A DNA stretch of 64,000 nucleotides from Parastagonospora avenae f. sp. tritici 18332-5 (Eukaryota; Ascomycota; Dothideomycetes; Pleosporales; Phaeosphaeriaceae): positions 1 to 64,000 of the forward strand of contig JAFJTR010000121.1 in NCBI GenBank assembly GCA_022559985.1, given 5' to 3'. The translations under genes were made by a program, and so were the position numbers. The notes beneath the pieces are model-generated. The model was given only the letters and a program-made list of their open reading frames with translations, made no database searches and was not told where the DNA came from. Below are positions 11,249 through 22,594 of this stretch, piece by piece (the stretch's first letter is position 1; every line of letters starts with the position of its first letter).

Positions 11249-14200
11249 TCAACCATACATGTGCCGCCGCTGCTTTCCTTCCGCGTCCTTCTCATCCTCA
11301 TACCTCCTCATCTCATCCTCCCTAATATCACCCGCAATAACTCTATCCAACCTCTCCTGCTCCGCATCCCTCTCCCCCTCTTTGCCCTTGCCCTTCCCTT
11401 CGTCCATTCCCCTGCTCTTGCCCTCCCCTTCACCCCCACTCCCTCCCCCCATCTTCCTCAACGCCTTGGTCTCCTCAAACCAGCGCTCCAGCAAGGGATG
11501 CGGTACAACGCGGTGAAATACAATATCCCCGTCTACATGGTGGAACTCCTCGTTCGCTGCGACGAGAACCCGCTGGGCGAGCAGACGCCGGTCGATACGG
11601 GTCCAGCGCGCTGCGGTGCTGCGAGTGCCAAAGGGCTGGGTGTAGCGGATGTGCGAGGTTATGGTGATGGTGTCGAGGTCGAGAGGTAAGGGGATAGGGG
11701 GTTGAGCTTGAGGGGCTGGTGTGTCGCTCGCTGTGGCTGCTGCAGTGTTCTCCTTTTCCTTTTCCTTTTCCTTTTCCTTTTCCTTGTCCTCGCCCTTCTC
11801 CTCGCTTACCATCTCCCTAAATACCTGCTCGCTTTCCATAGCCCTGGGCAGGTCATGAATAGTACTTCCATCCCAACCCCATGCATCATGAAAAGCAGGA
11901 CTCGTACTTTGTGCAACTCCAAAACTAGCAAAATCAGGGCCTATCTCTTCCGGTGAGTGAACATCTGTGACACGTATATTCGGTATTTCGCGGACCGCAG
12001 CCTTTGGTCTGGAGTTTGGTAGACTTTGATGTTGACCCTCTTCTCCAGGCGGCTGGGGTGCGTCGGCTTTCGTAGCCCACCACCAGCCATTTTTGCCGCT
12101 AACATTGGCCAGCCCCAGATCTTTGAGTTCGGCGAGTGATTGTCTGACTTCTTCGCGGGTGAGGTATACGGCAGCTGCGATGTCGAGGATGTGGTGTGCG
12201 CCGTCTGGCGGGGCGAATGTGTAGTTAAGGAGGTATGTGTAGACTTTCTCAGTAGTTGGGTTGAGCTGCACTTGTGGCCTGTTGGTGCCCGATTGGTCTA
12301 GTGTGATGTTTGGTTCAGCGTGTTCTGAGGACTCGGGCTCCTTGCCTTTTTGTGACGGCGCAGTGTCTTTAGGTATTGAAGGTCCCGCAGTTTCTAGCTC
12401 GGATGGCGCGCCTCTGGCATCAGACACTGCTGTCTTTATAGCGGTCTCTGCATCTCCTTCTTCACCGTCGCTTTGCTGAAACTTCATCGTGACCGCCCAC
12501 CACTCACCATGTGTATGTACGAAGCCACAACGTGTCAGTATCGCAAGCGCGTTTTCCACCTCCACACGCGTCCTTCCAGTTGACGAAGCAATCTGCAAAA
12601 CATGCTTGCCAACTTTATGAATTTTCAACGACTCCACGAGGTCGTTGTAGACGGTCTGAGCGGTGGGATCTAGGTCTTGCAAAGTCACTTCAGGTTTAGG
12701 CTGTCTTGATGACGACACCGGACCGAAAGATTTAACAAGATCGCAGGCATTACAGGCGACGACTTTCGCTTCGGGGGCAAGTCCATATCTTGCCGCCTTT
12801 TCTTCTTTTTGCCTTGGTTCGTCATACGGTACACCAACACTTTGAGGACCGGACTCAGGCTCCTCTCCCGAAAGCACAGGAAGATCCGCCGGTGGATGCG
12901 TAATAACCCAAGTATTTACATCCACAGTATTGTGAATCTGGTTTTCACCAACCAGCACCTTCAGTGCCAGCCTCACTTCTTGCTCTTCAGCGCGAACAGC
13001 CGCAATAATACTATTGGTATCCAAGCCAATGTATGAGCCCGGTCGCGACTTGAGGTCAGCTGTAAGACACAGCAAGATCCGCGTTGCCAGTTCGCTTCTG
13101 GAATGATCAAACAAGTTTGAGGCGTCTGATGAAGCTTGAGCGTCCGTACTTAGTGGTGCTGTGGCTGTGCTCAGTCTCTCGATTTTGTACTGCAGGTCGC
13201 TGAGTCCGCCACTTGCTCGCTTGACACCAGCAAGTTCGCTTCGGATGGCACTGAGGCGTTTGGTCCATTGGATAGGTTCACTAGATGGACCATCTTCAGC
13301 ATCGACAGGCGGTGTTACAGTCGTCTCTTCATCCCGAGCATCCCGAGACCCTTGCAGACGCATGATTTCCCGCTGAATCCTGAGTAACAGCACGTCGCGA
13401 TCTTCATTGTTCTTACAGATGAAGGTAACAATCCCTTCGGTGTTGAAGAAAGACGGTGAATGGGTAGCTCCAGCGAGGGTGATTTCGGCCCACTTCGTGT
13501 ATTGTTGTATGGTGGACGATGCATGCAGCTGCAACGTCAATAGCACGGGGAACTCACCGTCTTCACCGAAACCACTGTAGATGCTGATCTTGGCGGAAGA
13601 GACATTGACCTTATCGCCAAGGCTCATCACATCTTCGTCGTCTGCAAGTTTTTTCTGCACCAAAGTCTTCACCGGCTGGATAAAGGCTGGTCCATCGCGG
13701 GATTCCGCATCGCTGTCGGGTGAGATGGCCTGCTCCCGGTCTCCAGAGTAGTTGGCGGCCTGGATGCGTACAATTACGTGCCGAACTGCGCGAAGAAGCG
13801 CATTGCATTCTTTGTCATTTCGGCAACGGAAGATAAGCTTTCCTGTGGTCTCCGACATGGTCGAGGTTGGGAGACGATCCACACCATCGAGTTGTAATTC
13901 CGGGGTAGTCCTGAGTCGCGACACGACGGAGGAGTCGCTGAGACTGAGTGATAGGAGAGGCCACTGTAGCTCGTTCTCGGAGCCTTGTTGAAAGACATCA
14001 ACACGGTCAGGATGTACCTGAATATGGCACTCCTGAGAAGACACTGGAGTGGGCGTAGAAGTCGAATCGAGCGTCGCAAGGACACGCGCACGAGACGTCT
14101 TTGGTCCCTGCGGAATTGAAGTATCATCTCCAGTACTTGATGGTGTATCCACTGCTTGGTCTTGTGTCACGGCGCCATACGGTCGATGCTGAGCGACAAA

Positions 14201-17200
14201 GGGCCGGCTGCGAGTTTTATCGCCTTGACTCTTCTCGACAGCACTCAGCATTCGCATAGAGATGGGAAACATATCCATTGATAGTTCGAGCTTGGTACTT
14301 TGGCCCCTGATGTCCGGTTTGGTGTATACGTTTTGGTCCGACTGCATGTTCAGGTACCAAAGAACAGTCTGTGCACGAGAATAGCCAGTCATGCAAAGGT
14401 CTCGCTTCTCGAGGTAGAGCCTGTCGATATCTTGACAAGTCTCACACTCTTTGGCGTGCGATTCGAATCTGATAAGAGCTTGCTCTTCGTTGGCGGTAAT
14501 TGGGCGGGTAGCTTGTGGCTGTTTTCCAAGGCGGACTGAGCGTAAAGCTTCACCAATCGACCCGAATAGAGTGCGTCGAGGTGCATCTGATGCACTTGAG
14601 GTAGCAGGCATGCCAGTATCTTGCCTTGCGATGGTTCTAGCTGAGGCTCCTAAATCGTCGTTGATCGGAGGGAAGTACACTGGCATGAGGCTTTTGTACA
14701 CAAATTCATCGTTAGATGAGAATACCACGAAGATGATTTTTTCGACAGGGTTGTCGCGTTCTGCCGATTCCAGAAATCGCTTGGCCTCCTCAAGGGCGAG
14801 TGACGCGACGTCTCGTCTTGGGTAATTCAACATACCAGTGCCTGTTGTTTTCATCAGTATAAGTGTCAACACAACGTGTCAATCTGGATACCTTACCTAT
14901 GCTGGGCAAAGCAATAGATGTAGCTCTCATGCTGACGGCCTCTTGTAGAATCTCTCGATAGAGCTTCTTCAGTACGATCTTCGTACCTCCGTTGTATCTA
15001 TCTGCAGGTATGATATGCAAGACATGTTTGGCTGGAAGCATGTATCCCTCCGTACATCTCATTTCACCAACTTTACACTGTCCGAATGCAGTTACAGCGG
15101 CGCGCATTTCTTCGCCGCCTTTTTGTAAGACTGTCCGATCTAGTGTTCCCATTCCTCTGAACGAGGCATCAGTCGAGTTGACCATGATATCAACCTCGAG
15201 TTTCGTGATGTCTTCGCGTACGAGATAGACCTTGTCATTGAACACTGCAGATGGCTTCGCCTGGGTAGGTTTCTCTTCTAGCTCACCTAACTTGTAGAGT
15301 TGTGCCACGGAGCGTATTTGATACAGCTTAACACTGTCTCGCGACTGAGCAATCGATTCGTTCTGGAACTCTCGAGTGAGCAAAACCTCGTTCAAATGGT
15401 CTTGATTCCCTTCGCCTTGACGCCCTCCTCTCTGTTTGACTTTGTAGTGCTCGAGCTTTTGACGTGTCTCGACCATTTCCATGATTTCGTCTAGGTCATA
15501 TCCAAGTCCTGTGATCATGTTGTCCAGAGCTTCGAGCAGATCACGGCATAGCTGCAGGAGTTCAGAAGGATTTGTTTGGAGCCTAGTATTCATGTCCGCG
15601 ACGTAGTCATCCCATATCGACTTGTCGCTGCGCTGACCGAGTTTGGCATGATCTTTGGCCAGATCGATGATTTCGGTAATATTTCCGCAAAATAGCATTA
15701 ACACTGTACAGACGAGCTTCAGATCTCGGATATTTTTGTTGACATCGTTCGACCAGAGGAGAAAACGTCGGATCGATGAGAGAGAGGAGTCTATGGCTGC
15801 AAGATGGGTAAGGATGTCCTGCGGGAAATCGGTGACTGAAAGGCTCAGTCCAAGATTCAGGTCCGAAAAGACTTTTTGAACTTCATTTCGCGTGTCGAGA
15901 ATCTTCATTGCCTGTGCCGCATAGTCCTCTGACCAGATTCCTCGTGCAGAATCCAGGTCGTCATGCGTAGGCGGAAAGTATACTGGCAAGAAGTCTATGT
16001 ATGCTTTTTCATCCGCCGCGGTATTTACGCAAAAGATGATACGCTCCAGATTGTGCTCTGGGTGAGCGTCGAGATACTCGCGCATTTCCTGCAGGGTGAT
16101 GCGCGCAGCCACTCGTGCTGGGAAGCCCACACCTCCTGTGCCTAAGCAGGGAATTCCGATGGTCTTGATTTTGTTCTCGGTTGCCACTTTCAGAACCTCG
16201 CGGTAGCAGTCGATGAGCTGATTGAATTCTCCCATGCCTCTGTGTCTGAAATAACCAGGCCTAAGCACGTGAATAACATGCTTACTGGGAAGATTGTGTC
16301 CTCCAGTGATAAGTGCCTGGCCCTCCAATCTCCTCCCCATCGACCGTGCTTCGATAGAGAGTCCTGGTCCGGCAGCCACATGAATGGCGTTGTTTAGAGT
16401 ATCTCCTCTTGTCATTTTCAGAGACTTGTTAGCACTATTGACTATTGCATCCACCTTCAGCTTCGTCAGATCGTGGTGGCAAAACGATATGATTTGGTTG
16501 TATTTGTCGTTCGGAGCGAAACTCTGATCACGCTGTTGGAGCCTGCGAGTCCTATACAACGATCGAATCGTGGGTATGTCGGCCAGGTTCAAGGTATTCA
16601 ATTTGCTTGCTTGTTCATCGCCTTTGGCATAAGAATCTGGCTCATAGTAGCTGCTATCCTCAGATCCTGAGCCTGATCTGCTTCGATCGTCAAGCTGATT
16701 GCCAGAATTTGGGAATAGCGCACCAAGTCGTTCCTGGCTCGCATCTGGTAATTGCTGGAGGCTTTCCGCGGACAAAACTGCTCGGGGCGTTGCATCTTGG
16801 GATTGGTTGTCAGCCAAATTGACATCTTCCGGTGTTGGCAGCACGCTGCTAGCCTTTTGTGAGTCATGATCTAGTTTGTCGCCGTCGTCGATAGGCAAAG
16901 ATAGGTAACTCATATCCCTAGACTCACTGCTCTCTGAACGCCCTCTACTTGCTGCACTACTGGCCTCATCTGAATCATCTCCTCTACCGTTAGGTAACGC
17001 AAAGGTCGCGAGTCTTTCGAGATGGTTGGCGATATGGTTGTGGAAATCACCAAGACCGTCGATGTCAGCAGGCGCCGAGCATATCGGGCATGTTTTGCGC
17101 GCATCTAAGGTGGTCGTCTCGCCAACCTTGACGATCGCGGGTAGTTGGCTTTCTGGGAAAGAGTCTCCATGCTCGCGCTGGAAATGATCTTCCAATCCAG

Positions 17201-18567
17201 CACTGGTCTTGTAGATGGCGTTAGGATGTTCCGGGCATCTCCAAGCCTTGCGATGCGTAGCTTCGTGGTCAGCCCATTCTCTTCGAGATCGGAACAATTG
17301 CTCGGAGCTGTCGCAGTCAGGATATGTGCACACATAAGGCTGTAAATCCTGAAGGAGATGAGTCCTCCAAGCACGCCCTCTACCATATCGAGCAGGACAT
17401 ATAATGTAGCAATACGGGCACTCAAAGTCCTTCTCGCTGTCGGCGGCACGCGGAGGTGGTGGTAGATCGACTCCCTTTCCATGCAGATCCTTCACAGTGA
17501 CTGCGTAGCTGGTGACTGATTTGGTATCAACGATCTCATCGAGGGACTGATGGTGCTGTGTAGCTTCTGTGCCTGACAGCAAAGTTTTACCGGTCTTTTG
17601 ACTAGGTGCATCCTGGTTGCGGACAATGAGTGGTGTACCTGGGAGGGCCTCCAAGGTGTCGTGTCGTTGAGGCATTGCGGGACGATCCATCGTGGGCTGC
17701 TCAAGGGGCGTAGCTTCCTCTTGGACTGTCGACATGCCTAGCTTATCCCGATCTATACACACGTCAAGACATGCAACCCTACTCCACTTCTAACGAGGCA
17801 ACTACCCTCGGGGAACAACAATGAAAGGAGAGGAGATTTGGAAACAACTTACGTCGCTTCCAGTATTTGAATTGTCTTCTGCGAAGGGTAATTGCAGCAC
17901 TGAGTCGGGTGGTGAGGTAGTCATAATCTGCACCATCCGTTTCTCCTTCGTGAGGCTGCCGCAGATGTCGGAGCAGCTCTTTGACATGCTGCAGATCATA
18001 ATCGGCATATGTGCTTAGAATATCAACGCCTGTCTCTGGATCTTTTGGCTTGAAGGTTGCTGCTTTAGCCGATCTTGTTCGGATAGTAGGTGTTCTGATC
18101 CGGACACTCAGCTTGTAAAGGTTGTCTATGATATCTACAATCTCCGAGAAGCGCATGCTCAGCTCGGTCCGGGAGCTGGTGTCTTCGTCGTCCTCTTCAT
18201 CTTTATCAAAGAAATCATCATCGTCCTCCTCCTCCTCGGCCACCTCCGGTTTCGGTTGCAGTTCGTAAGGTAACCGAGCGCCAGAAACTATCGCAGAAGC
18301 TTCATTGATGTTTTCTTCCAACTCTTTGAGGAACTTGAGGGTGTTGGTGGATAGGAGTGGAGAGTCGCGAAGCCGATAGTCGAGCGAGCTATGGCCTTTT
18401 TGTAGAGCCCCAAGATTGCCGGACCATACTCTGAATCGTCCGATTTCATCTTGGAGGCCGTCATTTTCAATCAAGTGTGTCCACCTGCTCTCGCTTGTAT
18501 TTAAAGCAGTCGTCAAATTCTGGAACGCTAGCACGTTCGCGGCCGTTGCGAGTCGTATCGAAGACAT
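11249..18567 (-). CDS. Giant twin-macrodomain / zinc-finger / winged-helix-like protein
   Basis: Exons 17853-18567, 14897-17752 and 11249-14841 join in frame to 2,387 residues. The introns are 100 bp (GTAAGT...TATAG, restoring YWKRHRDKLG) and 55 bp (GTAAGG...CAG, restoring PSIGTGMLNYP inside a macrodomain). Residues 1-240 are a helical N-terminal module seen on many fungal surveillance-type proteins (RFRVWSGNLGALQKGHSSLDY). Residues about 345-490 hold C2H2-like Cys/His clusters. Macrodomain 1 is at about 656-833 (VDAIVNSAN, LGTGGVGFP) and macrodomain 2 at about 1076-1250 (VDIMVNSTD, SIGTG). Two PH-like segments follow (about 1461-1555 and 1605-1688), then three winged-helix-like repeats (about 1775-1840, 1915-1980, 2052-2116) and a C-terminal RWTRIDRR region resembling DUF8035. 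Macrodomains bind or hydrolyse ADP-ribose; the substrate here is unknown. Chosen start is ATG 18567, since the module begins MSSIRLATAANVLAF; an in-frame upstream stretch to 18654 is less typical. Confidence 0.85.
11752..11785. repeat. Hexanucleotide microsatellite (cctttt)n in coding DNA
   Basis: About five and a half uninterrupted copies of cctttt on the plus strand encode an alternating Lys-Glu tract (EKEKEKEKEKE) near residue 2215 of the giant macrodomain protein. A hexamer unit changes length without breaking frame. Confidence 0.85.
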
Positions 18568-19000
18568 GGCCTCGATCTCGCATGTTGAGCTTGTGAGGGT
18601 AGGCACGCTGAGATATGCTATCTTGCAGCCTGCGTGACGCGCACAATAATGCAAGACTCAGGCTCAGCGCACGAAGTCACGCACCTCAGGCGACGAGTCT
18701 AGCCGTTTCGGGGACGTTTGAGGCGAAGCCGGAAGGCACGATGGTGCAACTAGGTGGCTGACGCAAAAGCGCTGCCTGTTGGACATCTATAACCGCGCTT
18801 CAGGGCGTAGAAAGCCCCAAGGCTGATATATCGCAGGCCGTATCACTCAGACGAGGCGGCACATTCGCGTAAGCCTTCATATCTTGGTATCGCGATCTCG
18901 AGGTTTGGCTTAACCCCGCTCGCTTCTTTCCACCACAAGTTAACCATGTCGCAGGCTTCACCGCATTGCGTGCATATGCTCGTCTCAGCACAGCTACAGT
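18568..19000. promoter_or_regulatory. Divergent promoter, macrodomain giant / DUF7580 gene
   Basis: 433 bp lie between the two start codons of genes transcribed away from each other. Such a short shared region makes co-regulation plausible. No specific operator was identified. Confidence 0.55.
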
Positions 19001-20913
19001 ATGAGTGGTTTGGAAGTGGCTGGAGTAGTTCTGGGCTGCCTCCCGCTTATCATTCAAGGTGTGCCGAGAGAACACGGCCTATAGCATGTGACTGACGCAA
19101 TAAACCAGGCATTGAGAGCTACAATGAAGGACTCGACCCGATAAAAAGCTTCATGCGATGGGAGCACGAGCTGCCCAAGTTCATTCGGAAGCTCACCACC
19201 CAGCACATCCACTATGACCAGACGATTCGCGTCCTTTTCGCGCCTATAACGACCGATGTCGAGTTTGCAGAAATGATGGCCAATCCCGGCTCAGCAGAGC
19301 TGTGGAAGGACAAAGGAATGGCTATGAAGCTTCAGGAAAGGCTGCAAGAGTCGTACCAGGAGTACGAGCGCACAATTGCCGACATTGAGAGGATAACGAA
19401 GAAGATCGCGAGTAAGCTGGATCTCGATCGCGCGAAAGAGGTAGGCGCATTGAAGGTCACACCTGCCCTTGCATCGCGCTGACATTCCTCTAGCTATCGC
19501 GCAACGATCTTGAAGCCATTCTTTCTGCGAACCCGAAGAAATCAAGCGACAAGTTCGAGTTCGGAAAGCGCATCAGATTCGGAATGAACAAGAAGGCCAT
19601 ACGGGCTCTGTTGGAAGAATTGGACGATTGCAACAAGGAACTCGAGCGCTTCACTGAGAAGAGCGAAAAGATCGAGACGATCCGCAAATCTGTGAAGCCT
19701 GCTTTTGCATCCCGCCTGCAACGTATTCAAGGATATGCAAAAAACCTGCATGATTCGCTCTTGTGGTCATGCTCGTGTAAGTCATCTCACAAGACAAGCC
19801 TGCAATTAGAGTCACGCGGCCAGCTTTTCGCTAGTGGGACAAGGAGAACTGCCTCCAGGACAAGCTTTACAGTGTCTTTTACTACGAAAGCCACCGACGA
19901 TGCGTCGTGGACATGGCAAGCCGCCGAGATCCTAGTCGAGGAGGAAGAAGACGACTTACCCGCAAGGCCCATGTCCTCACTTAAAGCAAAGTAAGTCTGG
20001 TACTTGTGCGACAACTTAGTCGATCCGCGACTGAGAACGCATCGACTTGTATACTGACAGCATCAGGATGAGCAAGAGCGTGAGCTTCAATTCGCCCCCA
20101 CCATACTCTGTCACGGACCCCGTAGCAAATACAGCTTCGTCGTCGTCACCATCACTGCAAGAAGTTAAAGACTTGTGTGCATCAATCAATAAAATGCACG
20201 CTTCGCGCCTTGGATTCTCACTCGATAACAAAAGCAAGCTCCGTGGAGCTTATCTGATCGATGCAACGGAAACCCGCGTTCCTTCTGCTGAAATTTTGAC
20301 CCTAGAGGATCTACTTGATCGCCCGCCTATAGTCAATGGCAGGCGCGCGAAACTGACCAAAAAGGAACGGTACAACCTAGCACTAACACTCGCATCCAGC
20401 GTCTTGTACCTGAACTCGACACCCTGGCTAACGGATCAGTGGGCTGCAAAGGACATTCTCTTCCATCGAACGGAACATGCTATACACCCCATCGAAATTG
20501 ATCGCCCACACGTAGCGCCATCGCTGGTCGAACAGAATAAAGGAATGCCGAATGGTCATAAAGCACGAGGATTCCACAACAAGAACTCGGTTTTGCTCGC
20601 TCTTGCCATCACGCTTCTTGAGTTGTATTTTGGCACTTCAGCTGGAAAGTACCAAGAAGATGAGCTTGGTGCAGCTGATCCCTTGCTGCACTCGAACCCG
20701 TGGTTGCTGTGTTCCATGGCACATACATGGGCCGAAGAGTCGCAGGACGATCTGTCGGCTGCTTTTCTGAGTGCTGTGCGACATTGCCTACGGTGCTTCG
20801 GAGATCCAGGCGCAAGTTTGCAGGACGCGGAGTTTTTGCAGGCAGCCGTTGAAAGCATTGTATTGCCATTGCAGGAGGAATTGCATCAATTTCTCGGCAC
20901 ATCGATATCTTGA
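19001..20913 (+). CDS. DUF7580 domain fungal protein
   Basis: Four exons, 19001-19058, 19109-19440, 19494-19990 and 20067-20913, give 577 residues. The first exon encodes the family start MSGLEVAGVVLGCLPLIIQG, which resembles a hydrophobic N-terminal helix, then joins IESYNEGLDPIKSFMRWEHELP. A helical region with conserved basic and aromatic residues follows (about 30-240), with the Cys pair WSCSC, a low-complexity SPPPYS stretch, and a C-terminal part (about 370-575) containing NLALTLASSVLYLNSTPWL and LRCFGDPGASLQDAEFLQAAV. This is the DUF7580 layout, whose C-terminal half resembles a degenerate kinase-like lobe in family descriptions. No catalytic role is known. The gene shares a 433-bp promoter region with the macrodomain giant. 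Confidence 0.85.
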
Positions 20914-22594
20914 GACAAGCGTAACCAGAAAGCGTAAAGCAAGTCAGCTCGCTCTGGCAGGCCTGCCACTACTGGCCGTTCCAACGGCTCTCGTATCAAT
21001 GTGACAGAACCACCGGCTCGACCCGCTTCCTCACGAGTCTGGCAGCGCATCATCTCGTATTGACCCACGTGCTACCAAGATCTGAATCCGGGGGTGCCAG
21101 CTAGCGCGACACATCCTTCGCATGTCAAAATGAACGACGTTTCGCGAAGTCATCATGGTGACGGCGGGGGCGACGAGTTGTCATTGTAATGGCCACCTCG
21201 CTTGTAGCATCGATACAATGCGTGGCGATTGATGCACACAGGAGCTAAAAATAAAGCAAAATTCGCCTAGTCCTCGACGCTGCAGGTTCCCGGAGTCGCG
21301 CATGTGTGCATATGCGCAGCAGCTGTTCTGTTTGGCTGTGTTTGAGAGCTTCACGATGACAGGCTGTCAGTCGGTGGGGTAGCTCGCAGGGGCGTCACAG
21401 AACACAGGCCCGGTCCAATGCCATGACGAAGTTGATCAAGTGGGAAAGCACGAGAAGCGATAGTCGCAGCAATTCCGGGTCTGCATCTGTAGATAGTAAA
21501 GGTGACGCGGTCAGCAACAATTGCTTATCGCAGTAAAATGCTGTAAGATTATGCAACGAGTTGTCGGAAATTCGCAGCAAGCATCTGATTCAAGCATTAT
21601 CGAAACGCTTTTCTTGGTGACACGACACTAAGATGGAAACACAAGCTCCCGTCTGTCTCATATCTCCGCACACAGAGTTCTGGCAGCCTCGCACTCGTCA
21701 AAGAAGAAAGCTCAGCGAAGCCTTCGGCGTGGACCTCCTGACGTATGACGCTACGCAGTGACAGTTAGCACAGTGAAGCGGCCGAATTACGTGCCTCCAA
21801 CGGCTTCGGCGTGGCGTCAGGGCTGCACGCTCAGCGGCTTGTGCTGCGGGACGCCGGCGACACAGGACCTGTGATAGTTTTGATAGGCCGACGCAACGAC
21901 GACGGTCTGAAACGCACTTGTTGTGCAGAAGCGGAGCAGATCTGGCAGCCAAACGAGTGGTGGCCAAGGGCGGTGAGGTGGCCACAGGTCAAAGCACCTG
22001 AATGAAGGGTTGCCTCTGATCAGCGTGTGTGCTGGGGAATGTTGTGTGCGAAAAGGAGAGATTGGTCAAATATGGACGGGTAGAATGCGGTCGAGTGCTA
22101 TTATTAACCCCTGGTTCACGTGCAGTCTTCTCCGCAGGTTGATGAGGCAGGCACGTCAAGCAAGCATGGAAGGAGCGACCGGTCACGTCTTGGGCCAGGA
22201 GGCGAACCACAACAAGCGCACGGGTTCGTACAGCGAGGTGTAAACACACATCGCCACATGCACAACACAACACGGCTGCAGACTGCATTATTGCCAACAA
22301 GTCCCACTACCGACAGACGAGTCGCTGAAATTGTCGAAAGTGTTCGTCCACCGTCCACGCGCGCTAGGGGTCCCTCGTTCGATGCTTTATTGGCCCGTGC
22401 ACCCTGTTTCTCCTTTCGATAGGGACGTCGTCAATCCCAGAGCTTTATTCAGGATTCCGCAACCTCCCAGAGCACCACCTCACCGCTCTCCCTTCCACAC
22501 CACCGTCGCTCACCCCAAGGCACCTGACGCAGAAAACAGTACTGGCCGGAGCGCAACCCCTCGCTGAGACGCTCCCTCTCCTGCTGCTGACACC
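20914..22594. other. Long intergenic region, no gene seen
   Basis: 1.68 kb between the DUF7580 gene and KNR4. Reading frames in both strands are short with composition-driven translations. The right half is C-rich and pyrimidine-rich toward the KNR4 start, as expected for a promoter and leader. Confidence 0.55.

Noticed and set aside
19794..19854. Candidate intron GTAAGT...CTAG in DUF7580 exon 3
   Set aside because: Removing it breaks the frame, while the retained sequence SCKSSHKTSLQLESR fits the family.
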